Shown here: positions 9,901-23,991 of the stretch, piece after piece
Layout: each line of letters starts with the position of its first letter
How positions within the stretch are numbered: the stretch's first letter is position 1
Assembly (NCBI GenBank): GCA_037013495.1
Contig: CM072801.1
Span: 75,439,816-75,503,815, forward strand
Length of the DNA stretch: 64,000 nt
Direction: 5' to 3'
Source of the DNA: Hippophae tibetana
Taxonomy: Eukaryota; Streptophyta; Magnoliopsida; Rosales; Elaeagnaceae
Notes under the pieces: model-generated
Databases searched by the model: none
Told to the model about the DNA's origin: nothing
What the model saw: only the letters and a program-made list of their open reading frames with translations
Translations under genes and position numbers: made by a program

Positions 9901-12264
9901 ACCAACCCAGACTATAATACCAAATGATGTGGTTCTTTTTCTCGGACAGCCTAACAACTTTAGAACTCAAAGGAATAAGAAATATTGAATTACCAAGAAA
10001 ATGGTTAAGATGTAAAAATTGAAATCCTAAAGAGTTAGAACAAAAAAACAACGCAGTAAGGTGGGACCAAAATAAAAGAAGTCAATGCGTATTGTAAATG
10101 ACGGAATTTGGGTTCAAAAACATGGCGAACTAAAGTATCGCTTTGGTGCGGTTTTAGGTATCCAAACAAGCTTCAATTTGTTATTTTATAATTGTAATTT
10201 CGATACACGAATTAAAAATAATAACATTTTAAAGCTGTAACGCCAATTACTGCCTTGAGTTTATTGAAACGATGAACTGTAGTAGGTCTCTTGTTTTTCT
10301 CAAGAACAAAGACTGGTCAAACTCAAAAAACAAAGAAAAGTAAAATATACTAACATTTTAGAGAAAACATCGAAATGAATTCCAAATAGGAATACAATGA
10401 CAACAAAGTAGTAAAATAACACAAGACATGATGGACAAATTTTCGTTCTTTTTTTGGAATACGTCACTTAAGAAAGCAGAAAACAAACAAAGGGCAAAAT
10501 GTTTGAAATCTAAAATTCAACAAATAGATATACGAATATAGATACACTACTTCACCAACCCAGACTATAATACCAAATGATGTTTATCCTTTTCGCGGAC
10601 AGCCTAACCACTTTAGAACTCAAAGGAATAAGAAATATTGAATTACCAAGAAAATGGTTAAGATGTAAAAATGGAAATCCTAAAGAGTTAGAACAAAAAA
10701 CAACGCAGTAAGGTGGGACCAAAATAAAAGAAGTCAATGCGTATTGTAAATGACGGAATTTGGGTTCAAAAACATGGCGAACTAAAGTATCGCTTTGGTG
10801 CGGTTTTAGGTATCCAAACAAGCTTCAATTTGATATTTTATAATTGTAATTTCGATACACGAATTAAAATTAATAACATTTTAAAGCTGTAACCCCAATT
10901 ACACCCTTTAGTTTATTCAAACGATGAACTGTAGTAGGTCTCTTGTTTTTCTCAAGAACAAGACTGGTCAAACTCAAAAAACAAAGAAAAGTAAAATCTA
11001 CTAACATTTTAGAGAAAACTTCGAAATGAATTCCAAATAGGAAAACAATGACAACAAAGTAGTAAAATAACACAAGACATGATGGACAAATTTTCGTTCT
11101 TTTTTTGGAATATGTCACTTAAGAAAGCAGAAAACAAACAAAGGGCAAAATGTTTGAAATCTAAAATTCATCAAATAGATATACGAATATAGATACACTA
11201 CTTCACCAACCAGACTATAATACCAAATGATGTTTATCCTTTTCGCGGACAGCCTAAAAACTTTAGAACTCAAAGGAATAAGAAATATTGAATTACCAAG
11301 AAAATGGTTAAGATGCAAAAATTGAAATCCTAAAGAGTTAGAACAAAAAACAACGCAGTAAGGTGGGACCAAAATAAAAGAAGTCAATGCGTATTGTAAA
11401 TGACGGAATTTGGGTTCAAAAACATGGCGAACTAAAGTATCGCTTTGGTGCTTTTTTAGGTATCCAAACAAGCTTCAATTTGATATTTTATAATTGTAAT
11501 TTCGATACACGAATTAAAATTAATAACATTTTAAAGCTGTAACCCCAATTACACCCTTTAGTTTATTCAAACGATGAACTGTAGTAGGTCTCTTGTTTTT
11601 CTCAAGAACAAGACTGGTCAAACTCAAAAAACAAAGAAAAGTAAAATATACTAACATTTTAGAGAAAACTTCGAAATGAATTCCAAATAGGAAAACAATG
11701 ACAACAAAGTAGTAAAATAACACAAGACATGATGGACAAATTTTCGTTCTTTTTTTGGAATATGTCACTTAAGAAAGCAGAAAACAAACAAAGGGCAAAA
11801 TGTTTGAAATCTAAAATTCATCAAATAGATATACGAATATAGATACACTACTTCACCAACCAGACTATAATACCAAATGATGTTTATCCTTTTCGCGGAC
11901 AGCCTAAAAACTTTAGAACTCAAAGGAATAAGAAATATTGAATTACCAAGAAAATGGTTAAGATGCAAAAATTGAAATCCTAAAGAGTTAGAACAAAAAA
12001 CAACGCAGTAAGGTGGGACCAAAATAAAAGAAGTCAATGCGTATTGTAAATGACGGAATTTGGGTTCAAAAACATGGCGAACTAAAGTATCGCTTTGGTG
12101 CTGTTTTAGGTATCCAAACAAGCTTCAATTTGTTATTTTATAATTGTAATTTCGATACACGAATTAAAATTAATAACATTTTAAAGCTGTAACCCCAATT
12201 AATCCCTTTAGTTTATTGAAACGATGAACTGTAGTAGGTCTCTTGTTTTTCTCAAGAACAAAGA

Positions 12265-15200
12265 CAGGTCAAACTCAAAAAACAAAGAAAAGTAAAATAT
12301 ACTAACATTTTAGAGAAAACTTCGAAATGAATTCCAAATAGGAAAACAATGACAACAAAGTAGTAAAATAACACAAGACATGATGGAAAAATTTTCGTTC
12401 TTTTTTTGGAATATGTCACTTAAGAAAGCAGAAAACAAACAAAGGGCAAAATGTTTGAAATCTAAAATTCATCAAATAGATATACGAATATAGATACACT
12501 ACTTCACCAACCCAGACTATAATACCAAATGATGTTTATCCTTTTCGCGAACAGCCTAAAAACTTTAGTACTCAAAGGAATAAGAAATATTGAATTACCA
12601 AGAAAATGGTTAAGATGTAAAAATTGAAATCCTAAAGAGTTAGAACAAAAAACAACGCAGTAAGGTGGGACCAAAATAAAAGAAGTCAATGCGTATTGTA
12701 AATGACGGAATTTGGGTTCAAAAACATGGCGAACTAAAGTATCGCTTTGGTGCGGTTTTAGGTATCCAAACAAGCTTCAATTTGTTATTTTATAATTGTA
12801 ATTTCGATACAGGAATTAAAATTAATAACATTTTAAAGCTGTAACGCCAATTACTCCCTTTAGTTTATTGAAACGATGAACTGTAGTAGGTCTCTTGTTT
12901 TTCTCAAGAACAAAGACTGGTCAAACTCAAAAAACAAAGAAAAGTAAAATATACTAACATTTTAGAGAAAACATCGAAATGAATTCCAAATAGGAATACA
13001 ATGACAACAAAGTAGTAAAATAACACAAGACATGATGGACAAATTTTCGTTCTTTTTTTGGAATACGTCACTTAAGAAAGCAGAAAACAAACAAAGGGCA
13101 AAATGTGTGAAATCTAAAATTCAACAAATAGATATACGAATATAGATACACTACTTCACCAACCCAGAATATAATACCAAATGATGTTTATCCTTTTCGC
13201 GGACAGCCTAACAACTTTAGAACTCAAAGGAATAAGAAATATTGAATTACCAAGAAAATGGTTAAGATGTAAAAATTGAAATCCTAAAGAGTTAGAACAA
13301 AAAACAACGCAGTAAGGTGGGACCAAAATAAAAGAAGTCAATGCGTATTGTAAATGACGGAATTTGGGTTCAAAAACATGGCGAACTAAAGTATCGCTTT
13401 GGTGCGGTTTTAGGTATCCAAACAAGCTTCAATTTGATATTTTATAATTGTAATTTCGATACACGAATTAAAATTAATAACATTTTAAAGCTGTAACCCC
13501 AATTACACCCTTTAGTTTATTCAAACGATGAACTGTAGTAGGTCTCTTGTTTTTCTCAAGAACAAGACTGGTCAAACTCAAAAAACAAAGAAAAGTAAAA
13601 TATACTAACATTTTAGAGAAAACTTCGAAATGAATTCCAAATAGGAAAACAATGACAACAAAGTAGTAAAATAACACAAGACATGATGGACAAATTTTCG
13701 TTCTTTTTTTGGAATATGTCACTTAAGAAAGCAGAAAACAAACAAAGGGAAAAATGTTTGAAATCTAAAATTCATCAAATAGATATACGAATATAGATAC
13801 ACTACTTCACCAACCAGACTATAATACCAAATGATGTTTATTCTTTTCGCGGACAGCCTAAAAACTTTAGAACTCAAAGGAATAAGAAATATTGAATTAC
13901 CAAGAAAATGGTTAAGATGCAAAAATTGAAATCCTAAAGAGTTAGAACAAAAAACAACGCAGTAAGGTGGGACCAAAATAAAAGAAGTCAATGGGTATTG
14001 TAAATGACGGAATTAGGGTTCAAAAACATGGCGAACTAAAGTATCGCTTTGGTGCTGTTTTAGGTATCCAAACAAGCTTCAATTTGTTATTTTATAATTG
14101 TAATTTCGATACACGAATTACAATTAATAACATTTTAAAGCTGTAACCCCAATTAATCCCTTTAGTTTATTGAAACGATGAACTGTAGTAGGTCTCTTGT
14201 TTTTCTCAAGAACAAAGACAGGTCAAACTCAAAAAACCAAGAAAAGTAAAATATACTAACATTTTAGAGAAAACTTCGAAATGAATTCCAAATAGGAAAA
14301 CAATGACAACAAAGTAGTAAAATAACACAAGACATGATGGAAAAATTTTCGTTCTTTTTTTGGAATATGTCACTTAAGAAAGCAGAAAACAAACAAAGGG
14401 CAAAATGTTTGAAATCTAAAATTCATCAAATAGATATACGAATATAGATACACTACTTCACCAACCCAGACTATAATACCAAATGATGTTTATCCTTTTC
14501 GCGAACAGCCTAAAAACTTTAGTACTCAAAGGAATAAGAAATATTGAATTACCAAGAAAATGGTTAAGATGTAAAAATTAAAATCCTAAAGAGTTAGAAC
14601 AAAAAACAACGCAGTAAGGTAGGACCAAAATAAAAGAAGTCAATGCGTATTGTAAATGACGGAATTTGGGTTCAAAAACATGGCGAACTAAAGTATCGCT
14701 TTGGTGCGGTTTTAGGTATCCAAACAAGCTTCAATTTTTTATTTTATAATTGTAATTTCGATACACGAATTAAAATTAATAACATTTTAAAGCTGTAACC
14801 CCAATTACTCCCTTTAGTTTATAGAAACGATAAACTGTAGTAGGTCTCTTGTTTTTCTCAAGAACAAAGACTGGTCAAACTCAAAAAACAAAAAAAAGTA
14901 AAATATACTAACATTTTAGAGAAAACTTCGAAATGAATTCCAAATAGGAAAACAATGACAACAAAGTAGTAAAATAACACAAGACATGATGGACAAATTT
15001 TCGTTCTTTTTTTGGAATATGTCACTTAAGAAAGCAGAAAACAAACAAAGGGCAAAATGTTTGAAATCTAAAATTCATCAAATAGATATACGAATATAGA
15101 TACACTACTTCACCAACCCAGACTATAATACCAAATGATGCTTATCCTTTTCGCGGACAGCCTAAAAACTTTAGAACTCAAAGGAATAAGAAATATTGAA

Positions 15201-18129
15201 TTACCAAGAAAATGGTTAAGATGTAAAAATTGAAATCCTAAAGAGTTAGAACAAAAAACAACGTAGTAAGGTGGGACCAAAATAAAAGAAGTCAATGCGT
15301 ATTGTAAATGACGGAATTTGGGTTCAAAAACATGGCGAACTAAAGTATCGCTTTGGTGCTGTTTTAGGTATCCAAACAAGCTTCAATTTGTTATTTTATA
15401 ATTGTAATTTCGATACACGAATTAAAATTAATAACATTTTAAAGCTGTAACCCCAATTACTCCCTTTAGTTTATTGAAACGATAAACTGTAGTAGGTCTC
15501 TTGTTTTTCTCAAGAACAAAGACTAGTCAAACTCAAAAAACAAAAAAAAGTAAAATATACTAACATTTTAGAGAAAACTTCGAAATGAATTCCAAATAGG
15601 AAAACAATGACAACAAAGTAGTAAAATAACACAAGACATGATGGACAAATTTTCGTTCTTTTTTTGGAATACGTCACTTAAGAAAGCAGAAAACAAACAA
15701 AGGGCAAAATGTTTGAAAACTAAAATTCATCAAATAGATATACGAATATAGATACACTACTTCACCAACCCAGACTATAATACCAAATGATTTTTATCCT
15801 TTTCGCGGACAGCCTAAAAACTATAGAACTCAAAGGAATAAGAAATATTGAATTACCAAGAAAATGGTTAAGATACAAAAATTGAAATCCTAAAGAGTTA
15901 GAACAAAAAACAACGCAGTAAGGTGGGACCAAAATAAAAGAAGTCAATGCGTATTGTAAATGATGGAATTTGGGTTCAAAAACATGGCGAACTAAAGTAT
16001 CGCTTTGGTGCTGTTTTAGGTATCCAAACAAGCTTCAATTTGTTATTTTATAATTGTAATTTCGATACACGAATTACAATTAATAACATTTTAAAGCTGT
16101 AACCCCAATTAATCCCTTTAGTTTATTGAAACGATGAACTGTAGTAGGTCTCTTGTTTTTCTCAAGAACAAAGACAGGTCAAACTCAAAAAACAAAGAAA
16201 AGTAAAATATACTAACATTTTAGGGAAAACTTCGAAATGAATTCCAAATAAGAAAACAATGAAAATAAAGTAGTAAAATAACACAAGACATGATGGACAA
16301 ATTTTCGTTCTTTTGTTGGAATACGTCACTTAAGAAAGAAGAAAACAAACAAAGGGCAAAATGTTTGAAATCTAAAATTCATCAAATAGATATACGAATA
16401 TAGATACACTACTTCACCAACCCAGACTATAATACCAAATGATGTGGTTCTTTTTCTCGGACAGCCTAACAACTTTAGAACTCAAAGGAATAAGAAATAT
16501 TGAATTACCAAGAAAATGGTTAAGATGTAAAAATTGAAATCCTAAAGAGTTAGAACAAAAAACAACGCAGTAAGGTGGGACCAAAATAAAAGAAATCAAT
16601 GCGTATTGTAAATGACGGAATTTGTGTTCAAAAACATGTCGAACTAAAGTATCGCTTTGGTGCGGTTTTAGGTATCGAAACAAGCTTCAATTTGTTATTT
16701 TATAATTGTAATTTCGATACACGAATTAAAATTAATAACATTTTAAAGTTGTAACCCCAATTACTCCCTTTAGTTTATTGAAACGATGAACTGTAGTAGG
16801 TCTCTTGTTTTTCTCAAGAACAAAGACTGGTCAAACGCAAAAAACAAAGAAAAGTAAAATATACTAACATTTTAGAGAAAACTTCGAAATGAATTCCAAA
16901 TAAGAAAACAATGAAAACAAAGTAGTAAAATAACACAAGACATGATGGACAAATTTTCTTTCTTTTGTTGGAATATGTCACTTAAGAAAGCAAAAAACAA
17001 ACAAAGGACAAAATGTTTGGAATATAAAATTCAACAAATAGATATACGAATATAGATACACTACTTCACCAACCCAGACTATAATACCAAATGATGTGGT
17101 TCTTTTTCTCGGACAGCCTAACAACTTTAGAACTCAACGGAATAAGAAATATTGAATTACCAAGAAAATGATTAAGATGTAAAAATTGAAATCCTAAAGA
17201 GTTAGAACAAAAACCAACGCAGTAAGGTGGGACCAAAATAAAAGAAGTCAATGCGTATTGTAAATGACGGAATTTGGGTTCAAAAACATGGCGAACTAAA
17301 GTATCGCTTTGGTGCGGTTTTAGGTATCCAAACAAGCTTCAATTTGTTATTTTATAATTGTAATTTCGATACACGAATTAAAATTAATAACATTTTAAAG
17401 CTGTAACCCCAATTACTCCCTTTAGTTTATTGAAACGATAAACTGTAGTAGGTCTCTTGTTTTTCTCAAGAACAAAGACTGGTCAAACTCAAAAAACAAA
17501 GAAAAGTAAAATATACTAACATTTTAGGGAAAACTTCGAAATGAATTCCAAATAAGAAAACAATGAAAATAAAGTAGTAAAATAACACAAGACATGATGG
17601 ACAAATTTTCGTTCTTTTTTTGGAATACGTCACTTAAGAAAGCAAAAAACAAACAAAGGGCAAAATGTTTGAAATCTAAAATTCAACAAATAGATATACG
17701 AATATAGATACACTACTTCACCATCCCAGACTATAATACCAAATGATGTTTATCCTTTTCGCGGACAGCCTAAAAACTTTAGAACTCAAAGGAATAAGAA
17801 ATATTGAATTACCAAGAAAATGGTTAAGATGCAAAAATTGAAATCCTAAAGAGTTAGAACAAAAAACAACGCAGTAAGGTGGGACCAAAATAAAAGAAGT
17901 CAATGCGTATTGTAAATGACGGAATTTGGGTTCAAAAACATGGCGAACTAAAGTATCGCTTTGGTGCTTTTTTAGGTATCCAAACAAGCTTCAATTTGAT
18001 ATTTTATAATTGTAATTTCGATACACGAATTAAAATTAATAACATTTTAAAGCTGTAACCCCAATTACACCCTTTAGTTTATTCAAACGATGAACTGTAG
18101 TAGGTCTCTTGTTTTTCTCAAGAACAAGA
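12265..18129 (+). repeat. Satellite block 2 (monomers 10-18), copy of a higher-order unit
   Basis: Monomers 10-12 are marked in order by TTCGCGAACAGCC with TTTAGTACTC, by CCCAGAATATAA with AATGTGTGAAATC, and by GGAATTAGGG with CAACCAGAC. The same order recurs at 18781 and 20735. Monomers 13-18 (14219 to 18129) have counterparts at 22688-25295, marked by AAAAACCAAG, CAATTTTTTATT, TCAACGGAA and CACCATCCC, with monomer 18's CACCATCCC mark recurring in monomer 30 (25296). The block is therefore one copy of a large segmental duplication inside the array. Confidence 0.75.
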
Positions 18130-18780
18130 CTGGTCAAACTCAAAAAACAAAGAAAAGTAAAATATACTAACATTTTAGAGAAAACTTCGAAATGAATTCC
18201 AAATAGGAAAACAATGACAACAAAGTAGTAAAATAACACAAGACATGATGGACAAATTTTCGTTCTTTTTTTGGAATATGTCACTTAAGAAAGCAGAAAA
18301 CAAACAAAGGGCAAAATGTTTGAAATCTAAAATTCATCAAATAGATATACGAATATAGATACACTACTTCACCAACCAGACTATAATACCAAATGATGTT
18401 TATCCTTTTCGCGGACAGCCTAAAAACTTTAGAACTCAAAGGAATAAGAAATATTGAATTACCAAGAAAATGGTTAAGATGCAAAAATTGAAATCCTAAA
18501 GAGTTAGAACAAAAAACAACGCAGTAAGGTGGGACCAAAATAAAAGAAGTCAATGGGTATTGTAAATGACGGAATTTGGGTTCAAAAACATGGCGAACTA
18601 AAGTATCGCTTTGGTGCTGTTTTAGGTATCCAAACAAGCTTCAATTTGTTATTTTATAATTGTAATTTCGATACACGAATTAAAATTAATAACATTTTAA
18701 AGCTGTAACCCCAATTAATCCCTTTAGTTTATTGAAACGATGAACTGTAGTAGGTCTCTTGTTTTTCTCAAGAACAAAGA

Positions 18781-21700
18781 CAGGTCAAACTCAAAAAACA
18801 AAGAAAAGTAAAATATACTAACATTTTAGAGAAAACTTCGAAATGAATTCCAAATAGGAAAACAATGACAACAAAGTAGTAAAATAACACAAGACATGAT
18901 GGAAAAATTTTCGTTCTTTTTTTGGAATATGTCACTTAAGAAAGCAGAAAACAAACAAAGGGCAAAATGTTTGAAATCTAAAATTCATCAAATAGATATA
19001 CGAATATAGATACACTACTTCACCAACCCAGACTATAATACCAAATGATGTTTATCCTTTTCGCGAACAGCCTAAAAACTTTAGTACTCAAAGGAATAAG
19101 AAATATTGAATTACCAAGAAAATGGTTAAGATGTAAAAATTGAAATCCTAAAGAGTTAGAACAAAAAACAACGCAGTAAGGTGGGACCAAAATAAAAGAA
19201 GTCAATGCGTATTGTAAATGACGGAATTTGGGTTCAAAAACATGGCGAACTAAAGTATCGCTTTGGTGCGGTTTTAGGTATCCAAACAAGCTTCAATTTG
19301 TTATTTTATAATTGTAATTTCGATACAGGAATTAAAATTAATAACATTTTAAAGCTGTAACGCCAATTACTCCCTTTAGTTTATTGAAACGATGAACTGT
19401 AGTAGGTCTCTTGTTTTTCTCAAGAACAAAGACTGGTCAAACTCAAAAAACAAAGAAAATTAAAATATACTAACATTTTAGAGAAAACATCGAAATGAAT
19501 TCCAAATAGGAATACAATGACAACAAAGTAGTAAAATAACACAAGACATGATGGACAAATTTTCGTTCTTTTTTTGGAATACGTCACTTAAGAAAGCAGA
19601 AAACAAACAAAGGGCAAAATGTGTGAAATCGAAAATTCAACAAATAGATATACGAATATAGATACACTACTTCACCAACCCAGAATATAATACCAAATGA
19701 TGTTTATCCTTTTCGCGGACAGCCTAACAACTTTAGAACTCAAAGGAATAAGAAATATTGAATTACCAAGAAAATGGTTAAGATGTAAAAATTGAAATCC
19801 TAAAGAGTTAGAACAAAAAACAACGCAGTAAGGTGGGACCAAAATAAAAGAAGTCAATGCGTATTGTAAATGACGGAATTTGGGTTCAAAAACATGGCGA
19901 ACTAAAGTATCGCTTTGGTGCGGTTTGAGGTATCCAAACAAGCTTCAATTTGATATTTTATAATTGTAATTTCGATACACGAATTAAAATTAATAACATT
20001 TTAAAGCTGTAACCCCAATTACACCCTTTAGTTTATTCAAACGATGAACTGTAGTAGGTCTCTTGTTTTTCTCAAGAACAAGACTGGTCAAACTCAAAAA
20101 ACAAAGAAAAGTAAAATATACTAACATTTTAGAGAAAACTTCGAAATGAATTCCAAATAGGAAAACAATGACAACAAAGTAGTAAAATAACACAAGACAT
20201 GATGGACAAATTTTCGTTCTTTTTTTGGAATATGTCACTTAAGAAAGCAGAAAACAAACAAAGGGCAAAATGTTTGAAATCTAAAATTCATCAAATAGAT
20301 ATACGAATATAGATACACTACTTCACCAACCAGACTATAATACCAAATGATGTTTATCCTTTTCGCGGACAGCCTAAAAACTTTAGAACTCAAAGGAATA
20401 AGAAATATTGAATTACCAAGAAAATGGTTAAGATGCAAAAATTGAAATCCTAAAGAGTTAGAACAAAAAACAACGCAGTAAGGTGGGACCAAAATAAAAG
20501 AAGTCAATGCGTATTGTAAATGACGGAATTAGGGTTCAAAAACATGGCGAACTAAAGTATCGCTTTGGTGCTGTTTTAGGTATCCAAACAAGCTTCAATT
20601 TGTTATTTTATAATTGTAATTTCGATACACGAATTACAATTAATAACATTTTAAAGCTGTAACCCCAATTAATCCCTTTAGTTTATTGAAACGATGAACT
20701 GTAGTAGGTCTCTTGTTTTTCTCAAGAACAAAGACAGGTCAAACTCAAAAAACCAAGAAAAGTAAAATATACTAACATTTTAGAGAAAACTTCGAAATGA
20801 ATTCCAAATAGGAAAACAATGACAACAAAGTAGTAAAATAACACAAGACATGATGGAAAAATTTTCGTTCTTTTTTTGGAATATGTCACTTAAGAAAGCA
20901 GAAAACAAACAAAGGGCAAAATGTTTGAAATCTAAAATTCATCAAATAGATATACGAATATAGATACACTACTTCACCAACCCAGACTATATACCAAATG
21001 ATGTTTATCCTTTTCGCGAACAGCCTAAAAACTTTAGTACTCAAAGGAATAAGAAATATTGAATTACCAAGAAAATGGTTAAGATGTAAAAATTGAAATC
21101 CTAAAGAGTTAGAACAAAAAACAACGCAGTAAGGTGGGACCAAAATAAAAGAAGTCAATGCGTATTGTAAATGACGGAATTTGGGTTCAAAAACATGGCG
21201 AACTAAAGTATCGCTTTGGTGCGGTTTTAGGTATCCAAACAAGCTTCAATTTGTTATTTTATAATTGTAATTTCGATACAGGAATTAAAATTAATAACAT
21301 TTTAAAGCTGTAACGCCAATTACTCCCTTTAGTTTATTGAAACGATGAACTGTAGTAGGTCTCTTGTTTTTCTCAAGAACAAAGACTGGTCAAACTCAAA
21401 AAACAAAGAAAAGTAAAATATACTAACATTTTAGAGAAAACATCGAAATGAATTCCAAATAGGAATACAATGACAACAAAGTAGTAAAATAACACAAGAC
21501 ATGATGGACAAATTTTCGTTCTTTTTTTGGAATACGTCACTTAAGAAAGCAGAAAACAAACAAAGGGCAAAATGTGTGAAATCGAAAATTCAACAAATAG
21601 ATATACGAATATAGATACACTACTTCACCAACCCAGAATATAATACCAAATGATGTTTATCCTTTTCGCGGACAGCCTAACAACTTTAGAACTCAAAGGA

Positions 21701-22687
21701 ATAAGAAATATTGAATTACCAAGAAAATGGTTAAGATGTAAAAATTGAAATCCTAAAGAGTTAGAACAAAAAACAACGCAGTAAGGTGGGACCAAAATAA
21801 AAGAAGTCAATGCGTATTGTAAATGACGGAATTTGGGTTCAAAAACATGGCGAACTAAAGTATCGCTTTGGTGCGGTTTGAGGTATCCAAACAAGCTTCA
21901 ATTTGATATTTTATAATTGTAATTTCGATACACGAATTAAAATTAATAACATTTTAAAGCTGTAACCCCAATTACACCCTTTAGTTTATTCAAACGATGA
22001 ACTGTAGTAGGTCTCTTGTTTTTCTCAAGAACAAGACTGGTCAAACTCAAAAAACAAAGAAAAGTAAAATATACTAACATTTTAGAGAAAACTTCGAAAT
22101 GAATTCCAAATAGGAAAACAATGACAACAAAGTAGTAAAATAACACAAGACATGATGGACAAATTTTCGTTCTTTTTTTGGAATATGTCACTTAAGAAAG
22201 CAGAAAACAAACAAAGGGCAAAATGTTTGAAATCTAAAATTCATCAAATAGATATACGAATATAGATACACTACTTCACCAACCAGACTATAATACCAAA
22301 TGATGTTTATTCTTTTCGCGGACAGCCTAAAAACTTTAGAACTCAAAGGAATAAGAAATATTGAATTACCAAGAAAATGGTTAAGATGCAAAAATTGAAA
22401 TCCTAAAGAGTTAGAACAAAAAACAACGCAGTAAGGTGGGACCAAAATAAAAGAAGTCAATGCGTATTGTAAATGACGGAATTAGGGTTCAAAAACATGG
22501 CGAACTAAAGTATCGCTTTGGTGCTGTTTTAGGTATCCAAACAAGCTTCAATTTGTTATTTTATAATTGTAATTTCGATACACGAATTACAATTAATAAC
22601 ATTTTAAAGCTGTAACCCCAATTAATCCCTTTAGTTTATTGAAACGATGAACTGTAGTAGGTCTCTTGTTTTTCTCAAGAACAAAGA
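18781..22687 (+). repeat. Tandem trimer higher-order repeat (2 x about 1,954 bp)
   Basis: Monomers 20-22 (18781-20734) and 23-25 (20735-22687) share private changes absent from the similar trimer at 12265. Examples are GTTTGAGGTATCC and AATCGAAAATTC in the middle monomer of each. The second copy has lost two bases in ACTATATACC. A trimer was therefore duplicated in tandem after the larger block 2-type duplication. Confidence 0.8.
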
Positions 22688-23991
22688 CAGGTCAAACTCA
22701 AAAAACCAAGAAAAGTAAAATATACTAACATTTTAGAGAAAACTTCGAAATGAATTCCAAATAGGAAAACAATGACAACAAAGTAGTAAAATAACACAAG
22801 ACATGATGGAAAAATTTTCGTTCTTTTTTTGGAATATGTCACTTAAGAAAGCAGAAAACAAACAAAGGGCAAAATGTTTGAAATCTAAAATTCATCAAAT
22901 AGATATACGAATATAGATACACTACTTCACCAACCCAGACTATAATACCAAATGATGTTTATCCTTTTCGCGAACAGCCTAAAAACTTTAGTACTCAAAG
23001 GAATAAGAAATATTGAATTACCAAGAAAATGGTTAAGATGTAAAAATTAAAATCCTAAAGAGTTAGAACAAAAAACAACGCAGTAAGGTGGGACCAAAAT
23101 AAAAGAAGTCAATGCGTATTGTAAATGACGGAATTTGGGTTCAAAAACATGGCGAACTAAAGTATCGCTTTGGTGCGGTTTTAGGTATCCAAACAAGCTT
23201 CAATTTTTTATTTTATAATTGTAATTTCGATACACGAATTAAAATTAATAACATTTTAAAGCTGTAACCCCAATTACTCCCTTTAGTTTATAGAAACGAT
23301 AAACTGTAGTAGGTCTCTTGTTTTTCTCAAGAACAAAGACTGGTCAAACTCAAAAAACAAAAAAAAGTAAAATATACTAACATTTTAGAGAAAACTTCGA
23401 AATGAATTCCAAATAGGAAAACAATGACAACAAAGTAGTAAAATAACACAAGACATGATGGACAAATTTTCGTTCTTTTTTTGGAATACGTCACTTAAGA
23501 AAGCAGAAAACAAACAAAGGGCAAAATGTTTGAAAACTAAAATTCATCAAATAGATATACGAATATAGATACACTACTTCACCAACCCAGACTATAATAC
23601 CAAATGATGCTTATCCTTTTCGCGGACAGCCTAAAAACTTTAGAACTCAAAGGAATAAGAAATATTGAATTACCAAGAAAATGGTTAAGATGTAAAAATT
23701 GAAATCCTAAAGAGTTAGAACAAAAAACAACGTAGTAAGGTGGGACCAAAATAAAAGAAGTCAATCCGTATTGTAAATGACGGAATTTGGGTTCAAAAAC
23801 ATGGCGAACTAAAGTATCGCTTTGGTGCTGTTTTAGGTATCCAAACAAGCTTCAATTTGTTATTTTATAATTGTAATTTCGATACACGAATTAAAATTAA
23901 TAACATTTTAAAGCTGTAACCCCAATTACTCCCTTGAGTTTATTGAAACGATAAACTGTAGTAGGTCTCTTGTTTTTCTCAAGAACAAAGA

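Larger units (their letters stand above)
6400..12264 (+). repeat. Satellite block 1 (monomers 1-9), mixed variants
   Basis: Nine monomers. Monomer 1 differs most from the rest, for example ACATCGCG for ACATGGCG and an intact TAATTGTAATT/AATTACAATTA dyad. Monomers 3 and 6 carry the GTGGTTC right-half allele. Monomer 6 has one extra A. Monomers 8 and 9 (10964 and 11614) lack one C in CAACCCAGAC and are nearly identical to each other, which makes a 650-bp tandem duplicate. Confidence 0.8.

Noticed and set aside
10870-11118. Minus-strand 82-aa and 76-aa ORFs spanning monomer junctions
   Set aside because: They exist only where a one-base deletion or substitution opens the frame in some monomers. 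No start or domain signal.
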